NCBI RefSeq assembly: GCF_000971195.1
Contig: NZ_BBLZ01000004.1
Coordinates: 310,001-374,000, forward strand
Direction of reading: 5' to 3'
DNA: 64,000 nt
Source of the DNA: Demequina soli
GTDB lineage: Bacteria; Actinomycetota; Actinomycetes; Actinomycetales; Demequinaceae
In this document: positions 1 through 9,457 of the stretch, one piece after another
Layout of the letters: every line of letters begins with the position of its first letter
Numbering within the stretch: position 1 is the first letter of the stretch
Program-made: the position numbers and the translations under genes
The notes under the pieces: model-generated
What the model was told of the DNA's origin: nothing
What the model saw: only the letters and a program-made list of their open reading frames with translations
Database searches by the model: none

Positions 1-1251
1 CCCGCGGGCCTCGCCGCCGCCTTCGCGCTCCAGCAGCGCGGCCTGCCCTACACGCATCTCGAGCGCAACCGTGGGGTGGGCGGCCTGTGGGACATCGACG
101 CCCCGGGCAGCCCGATGTACGAGTCGGCGCACTTCATCTCCTCGAAGACCTTGTCGGGCTTCCCGTCCTTCCCCATGCCGGACGACTACCCGGACTACCC
201 CAGCTACAAGCAGATCTACGCGTACCTCAACGCGTTCGCGGAACACAACGGCCTCGACAAGGCCATCGAGTTCGACACCGCCGTCGAGAAGGTCGAGAAG
301 ATCGAAGGCGGCTACCGCGTCACCCGCACCAACGGGACCAGCACCGACCACGCGCACGTGATCGTCGCTTCCGGCGTCCAGTGGATCCCCAACGTCATCG
401 ACCTCCCCGGGAACTACACGGGCGAGGTCCGCCACACCGTCACCTACCGCTCCCCCAAGGAGCTGGAAGGCCGAAGGGTCCTGGTGATCGGCGCCGGCAA
501 CTCGGGCGCCGACATCGCCTGCGACGCCGCCCGCTCCGCCGACCACGCCGTCATCAGCCTGCGCCGCGGCTACCACTTCATCCCCAAGCACGTGTTCGGC
601 AAGCCCGCCGACGTGTTCGCCGACGAGGGCCCCACCATGCCCATGTGGCTCGAGCAGCGCGTCTTCGGCGTCCTGCTGAGGATCCTCAACGGCGACCCGA
701 CGCGCCTGGGCCTGCCCAAGCCCGACCACAAGGTGTTCGCGACCCACCCGCTCATGAACACCCAGCTGCTCCACCACCTCGGGCACGGCGACGTCACCGC
801 GCGGCCGGCCATCGCGACCACGAGCGGCACCACGGTCACCTTCGCCGACGGCACCACCGAGGACGTCGACCTCATCCTCCTCGCGACCGGCTACCACCAC
901 GCCGTGCCGTACGCCCAGGATCTCGTGGGCGACGGCCCGCACCCCGACTTCTACCTCACCGCCTTCTCCAGGAACCCCGGCCTCTACGGCCTCGGCTTCG
1001 TCGAGACCAACGGCGCCGCGTACGTCCTCATGGAGCAGCTCGCCGCGATGATCGCGCAGCACATCGACGACCGCTTGAGGCGCCCCGAGCGCTGGGCGGA
1101 GTTCGAGAGGACGATCGCCACGGACACCCCCGACCTCACGCGCGGCATCAGGTTCGTCGACTCCACGCGCCACGCCGGCTACGTCGACGGCGTCGCCATC
1201 ACGAGGTACCTGCACAGGACCGCGAAGCGCATGGGCTGGACCATCCCGTGA
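1..1251 (+). CDS. Flavin-containing monooxygenase, 5'-truncated by window edge
   Basis: An open frame runs from base 1, so the true start lies outside the window; 416 residues are visible. The visible N-terminus (PAGLAAAFALQQRG) is the end of a GxGPAG FAD-binding Rossmann motif. A second nucleotide-binding motif, VLVIGAGNSG (about residues 160-170), would bind NADPH. Between them is YTGEVRHTVTY, close to the FxGxxxHxxx(Y/F) fingerprint of class B flavin monooxygenases, and a LLATGY motif near residue 295 is also typical. The family inserts one oxygen atom into a substrate using FAD, NADPH and O2; the substrate cannot be read here. The stop overlaps the GTG start of the following dehydrogenase by 4 bp, so the pair is probably co-translated and may act on one substrate. 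Confidence 0.88.
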   Translation, partial: PAGLAAAFALQQRGLPYTHLERNRGVGGLWDIDAPGSPMYESAHFISSKTLSGFPSFPMPDDYPDYPSYKQIYAYLNAFAEHNGLDKAIEFDTAVEKVEKIEGGYRVTRTNGTSTDHAHVIVASGVQWIPNVIDLPGNYTGEVRHTVTYRSPKELEGRRVLVIGAGNSGADIACDAARSADHAVISLRRGYHFIPKHVFGKPADVFADEGPTMPMWLEQRVFGVLLRILNGDPTRLGLPKPDHKVFATHPLMNTQLLHHLGHGDVTARPAIATTSGTTVTFADGTTEDVDLILLATGYHHAVPYAQDLVGDGPHPDFYLTAFSRNPGLYGLGFVETNGAAYVLMEQLAAMIAQHIDDRLRRPERWAEFERTIATDTPDLTRGIRFVDSTRHAGYVDGVAITRYLHRTAKRMGWTIP

Positions 1252-2135
1252 GCCGCGCGCGCCTCGACCTCACCGACCGCGTCGTCGTGGTCACCGGCGG
1301 CGCCGGGGGCATCGGCCGCGCGGTCAGCGCCCTCGCGGCGCAGCGCGGCGCCCGCATCGTCGTGGCGGACATGAGGGACGATGCGGCGCGCGCCGCCGTC
1401 GACCGCCTCCCGGGCGGCACGGACCGCCACACCGCCGAGGTCGCCGACCTCACCGACCGCGCCCAGGTCGAGGCGATGCTCGCCCGCATCGGCGGCCGCC
1501 ACGGCCGCATCGACGTCCTCATCAACAACGCCGGCATGACCAGCGCCGAGCGCTTCGACGTGCGCAGCGTCGAGTCCATCGAGCACGAGCTCGCCGTCAA
1601 CCTCACCGCGCCGCTCATCTTGACGCGCCTCGCGGTCCCGCTCCTTCGCGCCGCACCGGACCCGCGCGTCATCACCACCGTCTCGCTGGGCGGGATCTTC
1701 CCGCTGGGCGAGACCCCGATCTATACGGCGAGCAAGTTCGGCCTGCGCGGCGCGATGCTGTCGATCGCTCTCGACCTGCGCGACAAGGGCATCACCGTGA
1801 GCTCGGTGCTGCCGTCCGCGACGGACACCCGCATGCTGCGTCAGGAGGCGCTCGACGGCGGCAACGCGCTCCAGTTCCAGGATCCGCCGCAGTCCCCCGA
1901 GCACGTCGCCCGCACCATGATGCGCCTGCTCGACAAGCCCCGGCTCGAGGCGTACCCGCGTCCCAGCGAGTCGTGGCTGGTGCGCGCGGCGATGCTGATG
2001 CCGAACGCGCTGCCCCGCCTCATGCCCCTGTTCCGCGGCAAGGGCGAGCGCGGCCAGGCGCGCTACATCAGGCAGCTGCGCGAGCGCGGCCTCATCGCCA
2101 CGGTCGACGGGGTGGAGACCGCGGTCGACGCCTGA
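1248..2135 (+). CDS. Short-chain dehydrogenase/reductase (classical SDR)
   Basis: This 295-residue protein uses a GTG start inside the stop of the monooxygenase gene (GTGA overlap). Classical SDR signs are the dinucleotide motif TGGAGGIG (residues 16-23), NNAG (93-96), a catalytic Ser near 146, and the YTASK motif with Tyr159 and Lys163. Such enzymes oxidise or reduce alcohol/ketone groups with NAD(P)(H). Asp41 at the end of beta-2 (VVADMRD) suggests NAD preference. A C-terminal stretch after residue 220 with long hydrophobic segments resembles SDRs acting on lipids or steroids, but this is only a hint. The tight coupling to a flavin monooxygenase suggests a joint catabolic step (ketone to ester or similar); the substrate is unknown. 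Confidence 0.88.
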   Translation: MSRARLDLTDRVVVVTGGAGGIGRAVSALAAQRGARIVVADMRDDAARAAVDRLPGGTDRHTAEVADLTDRAQVEAMLARIGGRHGRIDVLINNAGMTSAERFDVRSVESIEHELAVNLTAPLILTRLAVPLLRAAPDPRVITTVSLGGIFPLGETPIYTASKFGLRGAMLSIALDLRDKGITVSSVLPSATDTRMLRQEALDGGNALQFQDPPQSPEHVARTMMRLLDKPRLEAYPRPSESWLVRAAMLMPNALPRLMPLFRGKGERGQARYIRQLRERGLIATVDGVETAVDA

Positions 2136-2165
2136 GCGTCGTCGGCCCGCGCGCCCGCCACCGCC

Positions 2166-2171
2166 TACCCT
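2166..2171 (+). promoter_or_regulatory. -10 box (TACCCT) for a leaderless start
   Basis: TACCCT fits the actinobacterial TAnnnT -10 pattern and ends 6 nt before the ATG at 2178, the spacing expected when transcription begins at the start codon. The same geometry recurs at many genes in this window. The intervening GGAG lies too close to the ATG to be a good ribosome binding site. Confidence 0.5.
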
Positions 2172-2177
2172 GGAGCC

Positions 2178-3155
<978 letters not shown>

Positions 3156-3181
3156 CCCCCGCATCGTCCCCCGGAGGAGCC

Positions 3182-3790
3182 ATGGCCGACGGCCTCGCGA
3201 CCAGCGTCACCCTGTCCCTGCCCGAGTGGCTGATCGCCGAGATCTCGGCGCTGCCCGACGCGCTCGCGACGCCCGAGGAGCAGATGGCGCTCGTGCATCG
3301 GCTCGCGGACCGCAACTGGCGCGAGGGCGGCGGCGGGCCGTTCGCCGCGATCGTCGTGGACTCGGCGACCGGCGCGCTCGTGTCCGTGGGCGTCAACGTG
3401 GTGCTCGACACGGGCATCAGCGCCGGCCACGCCGAGGTGATGGCGCTCGCGCTCGCGCAGCGACGGCTCGGCACGTGGGACCTGGGCGACGGGCGCGACC
3501 TCACGCTCGTGGTCAACTGGCGGCCCTGCGTGCAGTGCTACGGCGCGACGCTGTGGTCGGGCGTGCGCCGGCTCGTGGTCGCGGGCGAGGGCCCGGAGCT
3601 CGAGGAGCTCACGCGCTTCGACGAGGGTCCCGTGGTGGACGACTGGGCCGCGCAGTTCGAGGCCCGCGGCATCGCGGTCACATCGGACGTCCTGCGCGAC
3701 GAGGCCCTCGCGGTCTACCGGGCGTACGGCGACTCGACCTCGACGGTCTACAACGCGCGCGGCACGGGACCGGTCGAGTCGCGCCCGTGA
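3182..3790 (+). CDS. Cytidine/deoxycytidylate deaminase-fold protein (nucleoside deaminase-like)
   Basis: This 202-residue protein carries both zinc motifs of the CDA superfamily: HAE at residues 83-85 (His zinc ligand, Glu proton shuttle) and PCVQC at 115-119 (two Cys ligands). The order and roughly 30-residue spacing suit the guanine deaminase / tRNA-adenosine deaminase side of the family, and the FAAIVVD strand precedes the HAE motif as usual. The substrate cannot be assigned. A purine-rich GGAGGAG immediately precedes the ATG. It lies 26 bp after the pyroglutamyl-peptidase homologue on the same strand. It is too divergent from tadA (no neighbouring tRNA genes, longer C-terminus) to name as such. 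Confidence 0.8.
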   Translation: MADGLATSVTLSLPEWLIAEISALPDALATPEEQMALVHRLADRNWREGGGGPFAAIVVDSATGALVSVGVNVVLDTGISAGHAEVMALALAQRRLGTWDLGDGRDLTLVVNWRPCVQCYGATLWSGVRRLVVAGEGPELEELTRFDEGPVVDDWAAQFEARGIAVTSDVLRDEALAVYRAYGDSTSTVYNARGTGPVESRP

Positions 3791-3798
3791 CCCCCGGT

Positions 3799-3947
3799 TC
3801 GGGACGCTCTGTCCTCAGGAATCGGCGTAGCCGACGATCTCGGGACGCTTAGTCCTCATCGGTCAGAGAGAGCGTCAACCGGGGGGTCGAGGACTGAGCG
3901 TCCCGAAACGCGCCGCGTCCCGCGAATCCGAGGACTGAGTGTCCCGA
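3799..3947. repeat. Four-copy ~18-bp repeat, two direct and two inverted, between converging genes
   Basis: Two plus-strand copies (about 3800-3817 and 3841-3858) and two minus-strand copies (3888-3906 and 3929-3947) fit the consensus CGGGACGCTCAGTCCTC with 1-2 changes each. The flanks also pair: GACCCCCGGTT near 3788-3799 has an imperfect inverted partner near 3876-3888. The block fills most of the gap between the converging deaminase and MFS genes. It has no coding potential. It could fold into alternative cruciforms or hairpins, act as a two-way terminator, or be a small repeat element. Confidence 0.75.
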
Positions 3948-3955
3948 CCCGTCGG

Positions 3956-5308
3956 TCAGCGCGTCGGGAGCTTGACCAGCAGCATCGCGCCGAGCCCGAG
4001 CGCCAGCACCACCACGATGCCGACCACGCCCCAGATGGTCGCGCCCGTCAGCGCGATCGTGAGCGTCCACATGAGCGGCGCGAGGAACGACACGGCGCGG
4101 CCCGTGGTCGCGTAGAGCCCGAAGATCTCCCCCTGCTTGCCCGGCGGGCTCACGCGGGCCAGCAGTGACCGCGACGCCGACTGCACGGGCCCCACGAACA
4201 GGCACAGGACCAGGCCGGCGACCCAGAACACCACGGGACCGAGCGGGTGCAGCACCGCGACCGCGAGCCCCGACACCACCATGAGCGCGAGCGACCACAG
4301 GATCAGTCGGCGCGGACCGAAGCGGTCGTCGACGAACCCGGACAGCATCGTCGCGACGCCCGCGACCAGGTTCGCGGCCACGCCGAAGTAGATGACCTGG
4401 TCGCCCGAGAAGCCGTAGGCGACCGACGCGATGATCGCGCCGAACGTGAACACCCCCGCGAGGCCGTCGCGGTAGATGGCGCTCGCGACCAGGAACCACA
4501 GGGTCGCGCGCGAGTCGTGCCACAGGCGCACCAGGTCGCGCCACAGCCGCGCGTAGCCCGCGACAAAGGAGACGGGCTCGCGGCCCGTCGCCGTCGACTC
4601 CGGCACCCACCGGAACAGCGGCCATGCGAACGCCAGGCACCACACCGCACAGCCCACCGCGATGAGCCGATACGCCATGCCGTTGGACGTGTCGAGCCCG
4701 AACCAGTCGGCGGACTGCGCCACCACCACGAGCACGAGCGCCACGATGCCGCCCGTGTACCCGAAGCCCCACCCCAGGCCCGACACCCGCCCGACGTTCG
4801 CGGGGGTGCTCACCTGCGTGATGAGGGCGTTGTAGTTCACCCCGCCGATCTCGGAGAAGATCGAGCCGATCGCGATGAGCCCGACGCCCAGCACGAAGTA
4901 CGGGGGCGCCGCCTGCACGAACGCGAGCCCCAGCATCGACAGCACGAGCAGCCCCGTCATCCAGCCGAGCCACAGCTTGCGCCTGCCCGCGGTGTCGGCG
5001 CGCTGGCCCAGCACCGGCGCGAGCACGGCCACGATGATCCCGGCGACCGTCATCGCGGCGCCGAACCCGCTCGACAGGCTCGCCAGCGCGAGCTCGTAGG
5101 CGGCGTTGCCCTCCCCCAGCTTGGCGATCTCGGGGTCCATGAAGTCGTCGCCCACCAGGTACAACGCCGCGAACACGAACGTGATGATCACCGAGTTGAA
5201 CGGCTGCGTCGCCCAGTCCCACAGCGCCCACGCGAGCACGCGGCCGCGGCTCACGGGTCGGTCGGCCAGGTCGAGCGAGGGCGACGGCGTCGTCGCGTCG
5301 GAAGTCAT
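3956..5308 (-). CDS. MFS permease, UMF1/Atg22-like family
   Basis: A 450-residue polytopic membrane protein with about 12 hydrophobic segments. The N-terminal ALWDWATQPFNSVI segment with Trp-Asp-Trp-Ala is typical of UMF1/Atg22-like MFS proteins, followed by GQRADTAGRRK in the loop between helices 2 and 3 (MFS signature region). GGVNYNALI and ISxxGWGxGYxGG-like segments further support the family. Fungal Atg22 exports amino acids from the vacuole; the bacterial substrate is unknown. The ATG at 5308 lies 6 nt from a CACGCT element (5315-5320), a plausible leaderless -10 box. It is divergent from the hydrolase at 5398. Confidence 0.82.
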   Translation of the reverse strand: MTSDATTPSPSLDLADRPVSRGRVLAWALWDWATQPFNSVIITFVFAALYLVGDDFMDPEIAKLGEGNAAYELALASLSSGFGAAMTVAGIIVAVLAPVLGQRADTAGRRKLWLGWMTGLLVLSMLGLAFVQAAPPYFVLGVGLIAIGSIFSEIGGVNYNALITQVSTPANVGRVSGLGWGFGYTGGIVALVLVVVAQSADWFGLDTSNGMAYRLIAVGCAVWCLAFAWPLFRWVPESTATGREPVSFVAGYARLWRDLVRLWHDSRATLWFLVASAIYRDGLAGVFTFGAIIASVAYGFSGDQVIYFGVAANLVAGVATMLSGFVDDRFGPRRLILWSLALMVVSGLAVAVLHPLGPVVFWVAGLVLCLFVGPVQSASRSLLARVSPPGKQGEIFGLYATTGRAVSFLAPLMWTLTIALTGATIWGVVGIVVVLALGLGAMLLVKLPTR

Positions 5309-5384
5309 GGGGCAAGCGTGCCGGTCACGCGTGAACGATGCGCGTCCAACACGCCAACACGCGCTGAACGATGCCCGAAGGTGG

Positions 5385-5390
5385 CACCAT
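5385..5390 (+). promoter_or_regulatory. Candidate -10 box (CACCAT) for a leaderless start
   Basis: CACCAT keeps the key A at position 2 and T at position 6 of the TAnnnT box and ends 7 nt before the ATG at 5398. This favours 5398 over the in-frame ATG at 5371, which has neither a box nor a ribosome binding site. Confidence 0.35.
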
Positions 5391-5397
5391 CGGGGGT

Positions 5398-6324
5398 ATG
5401 GACGAGGCCCGCACCTGGGAGGACGATGCGCTGGCCGGCTTCGAGCGCAGCCCGCTCGGCCCGGCGACGCTCGTGAGGTCGCGCACGTCGCCCGAGCTGC
5501 CGCGCGCCGCGGTGCTCCACGTGCACGGCTACAACGACTACTTCTTCCAGGCGCACCTCGCGCGGTTCTTCGAGGAGCAGGGCCTCGCGTTCTTCGCGGT
5601 CGACATGCGACGCGCCGGCAGGTCGCTACGCGAGAACGACACCCCGCACCTCATCGCGGACATCGCGGAGCTGGGCGACGACATCGACGCCGCGGTCGCC
5701 GCGATCGCCGAGGAGCTGCCCGCACTGCCCGTGGTCGTCCACGCGCACTCGAACGGCGGCCTCGCGGCGGCCATCTGGGCCTCCGACCGGCCCTCCCCCG
5801 CCCTCGCCGGGCTGGTCCTGGACAGCCCGTTCTTCGCGCCGTTGACCACGCGCGTCCAGCGCCTCGGCACGCGCGCCCTGCCGGCGCTCGCGCGGTTCAG
5901 CCCGATGACGGTGATGCACCGCGCCCCGTCGCACTACGCCGCGCGGCTGCTGCGCCCGGAGGGCGGCGGCTGGGAGTTCGACGTCGCGTGGAAGAACCCC
6001 GGCGGCGTGCCCGCGCGCGCCTCCTGGCTCGCAGCCGTCACCCGCGCGCAGGCCCGCGTCGCGCGCGGCCTCGACATCCGGGTGCCCGTGCTGGCGGCGC
6101 GCTCGCACAGCTCCGGCCCCGACAGCCCGACCAACCCGCTGCTCGGCCTCCAGGACACGGCGGTGGACGTGGGCGCGATCGCCCGACACGCGCATCGTCT
6201 GGGCCCCGATGTCACCGAGGCCGTGGTCACGGGCGGCCTCCACGAGCTGTCCCTGTCCTCCCCCGTCCCCCGCGCCGCGTACCTCGCGGCGATCCGCACC
6301 TGGCTCCCGAAGGCGATCCCATGA
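5398..6324 (+). CDS. Alpha/beta hydrolase, serine aminopeptidase S33 / monoacylglycerol lipase-like
   Basis: A 308-residue protein from ATG 5398 (an in-frame ATG at 5371 would add 9 residues). The oxyanion motif HVHGYND and the nucleophile elbow HAHSNGG (Ser near residue 118) mark the alpha/beta-hydrolase fold. The elbow starts with Ala rather than the classical Gly of GxSxG, which occurs in this group. A C-terminal GGLHEL provides a His near residue 280. The family hydrolyses lipid or other esters; the substrate is not evident. Its stop overlaps the ATG of the glycerophosphodiesterase gene by 4 bp, so the two may act in turn: acyl removal, then glycerophosphodiester cleavage. That link is an inference. 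Confidence 0.8.
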   Translation: MDEARTWEDDALAGFERSPLGPATLVRSRTSPELPRAAVLHVHGYNDYFFQAHLARFFEEQGLAFFAVDMRRAGRSLRENDTPHLIADIAELGDDIDAAVAAIAEELPALPVVVHAHSNGGLAAAIWASDRPSPALAGLVLDSPFFAPLTTRVQRLGTRALPALARFSPMTVMHRAPSHYAARLLRPEGGGWEFDVAWKNPGGVPARASWLAAVTRAQARVARGLDIRVPVLAARSHSSGPDSPTNPLLGLQDTAVDVGAIARHAHRLGPDVTEAVVTGGLHELSLSSPVPRAAYLAAIRTWLPKAIP

Positions 6325-7100
6325 CCCGACGCCCCACGCACCCGTACTTCGACGCCCCGTTCGCCGCGCTGGCCCACCGGGGCTTCTCGCGCGACGGGCT
6401 GGAGAACTCGATGGCGGCCTTCCAGGCGGCGGTCGACCTGGGCTTCCGCTACGTCGAGACCGACGCGCACGGCACCGCCGACGGTGTCGCCGTCGCGCTG
6501 CACGACTCGTCGCTGGACCGCACCACCGACGCCGAGGGCGAGGTGTCCGCGCTGCCCTGGGCACGGGTGAAGGAGGCGAGGATCGGCGGCGTCGAGCCGG
6601 TGCCGCTGCTCGAGGACCTGCTGGGGACCTTCCCCGGCCTGCGGGTGAACATCGACGTCAAGGCCGAGTCGGGCATCGTCCCCGTCGCGGACGCGATCGA
6701 GCGCACCTCCGCCCACGACCGCGTGTGCGTCGCGTCGTTCTCGACGGCGCGCCGCGAGGCGACCGTCGCGCGCCTGTCGCGCCCGGTCGCCACGAGCGCG
6801 GGCACGTCCGAGGCCGGACGGTTCTTCGCGGGGGGCCTGCTGGGGCTGGGCACGCTGCGCTCGCTCGAGCGGGTCGACGGGCTGCAGATCCCGTGGCGCG
6901 TGGGCGCGGTGCCCGTGCTCACGCAGCGGCACGTGCGGATCGCGCACGAGGCGGGGCGCGTGATCCACGTGTGGACCGTCAACCGGGCCGAGGAGATGGA
7001 GTCGCTGATCGACGCCGGCGTCGACGGCATCGTGTCGGATCGCGCCGACGTGCTGCGCGAGGTGCTCGAGAAGCGCGGCCTCTGGTCCGACTCCCAATGA
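6321..7100 (+). CDS. Glycerophosphodiester phosphodiesterase
   Basis: This 259-residue protein has the GDPD TIM-barrel motifs in order: AHRG with catalytic His19-Arg20, ENS (28-30), ETDAHGTADG with metal ligands Glu46 and Asp48, and HDSSLDRTTD with the second catalytic His61. VNIDVK and VHVWTVNR are later barrel motifs of the family. It hydrolyses deacylated phospholipid head-group esters to glycerol-3-phosphate and an alcohol. No signal peptide is seen, so it is probably cytoplasmic. The ATG at 6321 overlaps the hydrolase stop (ATGA). Its own stop codon lies inside the left arm of a 17-bp inverted repeat. Confidence 0.9.
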   Translation: MTRRPTHPYFDAPFAALAHRGFSRDGLENSMAAFQAAVDLGFRYVETDAHGTADGVAVALHDSSLDRTTDAEGEVSALPWARVKEARIGGVEPVPLLEDLLGTFPGLRVNIDVKAESGIVPVADAIERTSAHDRVCVASFSTARREATVARLSRPVATSAGTSEAGRFFAGGLLGLGTLRSLERVDGLQIPWRVGAVPVLTQRHVRIAHEAGRVIHVWTVNRAEEMESLIDAGVDGIVSDRADVLREVLEKRGLWSDSQ

Positions 7101-7272
7101 CAGATGTGACGGAAGCGACGGGTGAGACTTGGGTGGCCGCATCGGCCGGGTGATCGACCACCGGGCGCGTCGCGCGCCCGAACCTCGGGCCCGGTTGAAG
7201 TGCCGGGCGACCAGACACGAGTCCGTCAGCGAGCGGCGACGCCCGCAGTCACATGCGTCACATCTGTCATTG
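7095..7272. repeat. Perfect 17-bp inverted repeat pair bounding a 144-bp spacer
   Basis: CAATGACAGATGTGACG at 7095-7111 is exactly inverted at 7256-7272. The left arm contains the stop codon of the glycerophosphodiesterase gene, and the right arm ends 8 bp before the stop of der. The spacer has no convincing ORF but holds a smaller hairpin (GGGCGCG/CGCGCCC near 7165-7181). No flanking target duplication is visible. Candidate roles are a two-way terminator with a long stem, a MITE-like remnant or a structured RNA. Confidence 0.8.
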
Positions 7273-7280
7273 CCAATCGC

Positions 7281-8762
7281 CTACCTGCGCTTGGAGCCTC
7301 GCTTCTCGCGCACGCGCACCGAGATCTGGATCGGGGTGCCCTCGAAGCCGAAGTTCTCGCGCAGGCGACGCTCGATGAAGCGGCGGTACTGCGGGTCGAG
7401 GAAGCCCGACGCGAAGATGACGAAGCGCGGCGGACGGGTCGACGCCTGGGTCGCGAACAGGATCTTGGGCTGCTTGCCGCCGCGGACCGGGTGCGGGTGC
7501 TCCGCGACGAGCTCGCCGAGGAACGCGTTGAGGCGGCCGGTCGAGACGCGCTGGTCCCAGCTGGACAGCGCGAGGTCGATCGCGGGCAGCAGGCGGTTGG
7601 TGTGCCAGCCCGTCATCGCGGACAGGTTCACGCGAGGCACCCACGAGTGCTGGACCATGTCCTTCTCGATGGAGCGCTCGAGCAGGAACCGCTCGTCCTC
7701 GCCCACCAGGTCCCACTTGTTGAACACGAAGATCATCGCGCGGCCGGCGTCCACGACCTGCTGGACCACCCGCAGGTCCTGGTCGGTGAGCGGCGCGGAC
7801 GAGTCGAGCAGCACGAGGGCGACCTCGGCGCGCTCGATCGCGGTCTGCGTGCGCAGCGAGGCGTAGAAGTCCGCGCCCTTGGACATGTGGACGCGGCGGC
7901 GGATGCCGGCCGTGTCGACCAGCGTCCACGGGCGCCCGCCGATCTCGACGATCTCGTCGACCGGGTCGCGCGTGGTGCCGGCGATCTCGTTGACCACCAC
8001 GCGCTCGGAGCCCGCCAGCTTGTTGAGCAGAGACGACTTGCCGACGTTGGGGCGCCCGACCAGCGCGATGCGGCGCGGCGCGTGCTCGTCGACCTCGACC
8101 TGGTGCATCTCGGTCGGGAGGATCGCCATCGCGGCGTCGAGCAGGTCGCCCGTGCCGCGGCCGTGCAGCGCGGACACCGGGTACGGCTCGCCCAGGCCCA
8201 GGTTCCACAGAGCCGCGGCCTCGAGCTCGCCCTGCGGGCCGTCGACCTTGTTGGCGGCGAGCACCACGGGCTTGTCGGCCTTGCGCAGCAGCCGCACCAC
8301 CTGCTCGTCGGTCGCGGTCGGGCCGACCATCGCGTCGACGACGAAGAGGATGGCGTCGGCCATCTCGATCGCGGCCTCCGCGGCCTGCGCGACGGACAGG
8401 TCGATGCCGGTGACGTTCTTCTCCCAGCCGCCCGTGTCGAGCAGCGTGAAGTCGCGGCCCGCCCACTCGGCCTTGTACGCGACGCGGTCGCGCGTGACGC
8501 CGGGGGTGTCCTCGACGACGGCGAGGCGCTTGCCGATGATGCGGTTGACCAGCGTTGACTTGCCGACGTTGGGGCGGCCGACGATCGCGAGGATCGGCAG
8601 CGCCTCCTCGGTCTCGGGCAGCGGCTCCCCGGACAGCTCGGCGAGGTCCTCGTCGGTCAGGTCGTACGCCTCGAGGCCGGCGCGGAGCGCGGCCTCGCGG
8701 ATCTCGTCGAGCGTCTCGGGCGCGTCCGAGGGATGGGGCGCGGGCAGCTGCTCGTCGTTCAT
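7281..8762 (-). CDS. der: Ribosome biogenesis GTPase Der (EngA)
   Basis: Der is a tandem-domain GTPase needed for 50S ribosomal subunit maturation. This 493-residue protein shows both G domains: GRPNVGKS at residues 62-69 with DTPGVTRD and DTGGWE, and a second GRPNVGKS near 235 with GTTRDPVD and DTAGIRRR, followed by the C-terminal KH-like domain ending in the basic KRGSKRR. The first ~55 residues form an acidic extension, common in actinobacterial Der. The ATG overlaps the plsC stop by 4 bp, placing it last in the parA-scpAB-rluB-aroH-tyrA-cmk-plsC-der run. The cmk-plsC-der order is conserved in actinobacteria. Confidence 0.97.
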   Translation of the reverse strand: MNDEQLPAPHPSDAPETLDEIREAALRAGLEAYDLTDEDLAELSGEPLPETEEALPILAIVGRPNVGKSTLVNRIIGKRLAVVEDTPGVTRDRVAYKAEWAGRDFTLLDTGGWEKNVTGIDLSVAQAAEAAIEMADAILFVVDAMVGPTATDEQVVRLLRKADKPVVLAANKVDGPQGELEAAALWNLGLGEPYPVSALHGRGTGDLLDAAMAILPTEMHQVEVDEHAPRRIALVGRPNVGKSSLLNKLAGSERVVVNEIAGTTRDPVDEIVEIGGRPWTLVDTAGIRRRVHMSKGADFYASLRTQTAIERAEVALVLLDSSAPLTDQDLRVVQQVVDAGRAMIFVFNKWDLVGEDERFLLERSIEKDMVQHSWVPRVNLSAMTGWHTNRLLPAIDLALSSWDQRVSTGRLNAFLGELVAEHPHPVRGGKQPKILFATQASTRPPRFVIFASGFLDPQYRRFIERRLRENFGFEGTPIQISVRVREKRGSKRR

Positions 8763-9457
8763 GAATGGTCCTTCTCTGTGCGCGCATCACGGCGCGGGTC
8801 GTCGAGCGGAAGCTCGAGGTCTGTCGTGTCAAGGGTACGGGCCACCTGGTCGCGCAGCGCCTCGGCAAGCCTCTCGGCCGCCCACGCCTGCTTCGCGCGG
8901 CCGCCGCGTACCTCGTCCGGCGGCGTGAGCACCACCGGGGTGCCGAACGCCACCACGAGGCGGCGCCCGGGCTTGGGCCAGATGTTCACGGACTCGCCCG
9001 TGCGGCGCGAGCCGACGATCGCGGTGGGCACCACGGGCGCGCCCGACTGGATCGCGAGCCACGCCGCGCCGCCGTGGACCGCCTCCGCGGTGCCGACGCC
9101 GCGCGTGCCCTCGGGGAACACGCCCACGACGCCGCCCCGGCGCAGGACGCCCAGGCCGCGCGCGAGGGCGTCGCGGCCCGAGCCCTCCACCGTGATCTGC
9201 TGCGCGGCGCGCAGGATCGCTCCGAGCGGGCCGCTCATCATGCCCTCACGGATGAGGAAGTGCGAGCCGCGCGGGATCACGCCGTGCACCACGGGGCCGT
9301 CGATGAGGCCCACGTGGTTGCACACGACGATGACCGCGCCCTCCCGCGGCACGGACTCGCGCCCGCGCACCTCGGTGCGCCACAGGACGCGCGCGAGGAA
9401 CCGTCCGACCCACCGGGACCAGCGCGGCCCCCACGGGCTGGGGACGGGTGCGCTCAC
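8759..9457 (-). CDS. plsC: 1-acyl-sn-glycerol-3-phosphate acyltransferase (PlsC family)
   Basis: A 232-residue acyltransferase with the catalytic HxxxxD box in [10 protein letters not shown] and the substrate-binding FPEGTRG motif. The family transfers a fatty acyl group to lysophosphatidate in phospholipid synthesis at the inner face of the membrane. The protein ends in a charged tail. The start overlaps the end of cmk by 4 bp and the stop overlaps der by 4 bp, so translation is likely coupled. Acyl specificity cannot be read; other family members act on mannosyl lipids or ornithine lipids. Confidence 0.9.
   Translation of the reverse strand: MSAPVPSPWGPRWSRWVGRFLARVLWRTEVRGRESVPREGAVIVVCNHVGLIDGPVVHGVIPRGSHFLIREGMMSGPLGAILRAAQQITVEGSGRDALARGLGVLRRGGVVGVFPEGTRGVGTAEAVHGGAAWLAIQSGAPVVPTAIVGSRRTGESVNIWPKPGRRLVVAFGTPVVLTPPDEVRGGRAKQAWAAERLAEALRDQVARTLDTTDLELPLDDPRRDARTEKDHS

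Noticed and set aside
7112-7255. Possible tRNA-like or small RNA gene between the 17-bp inverted ends
   Set aside because: No cloverleaf with proper stems and T-loop could be drawn, and no promoter was visible.
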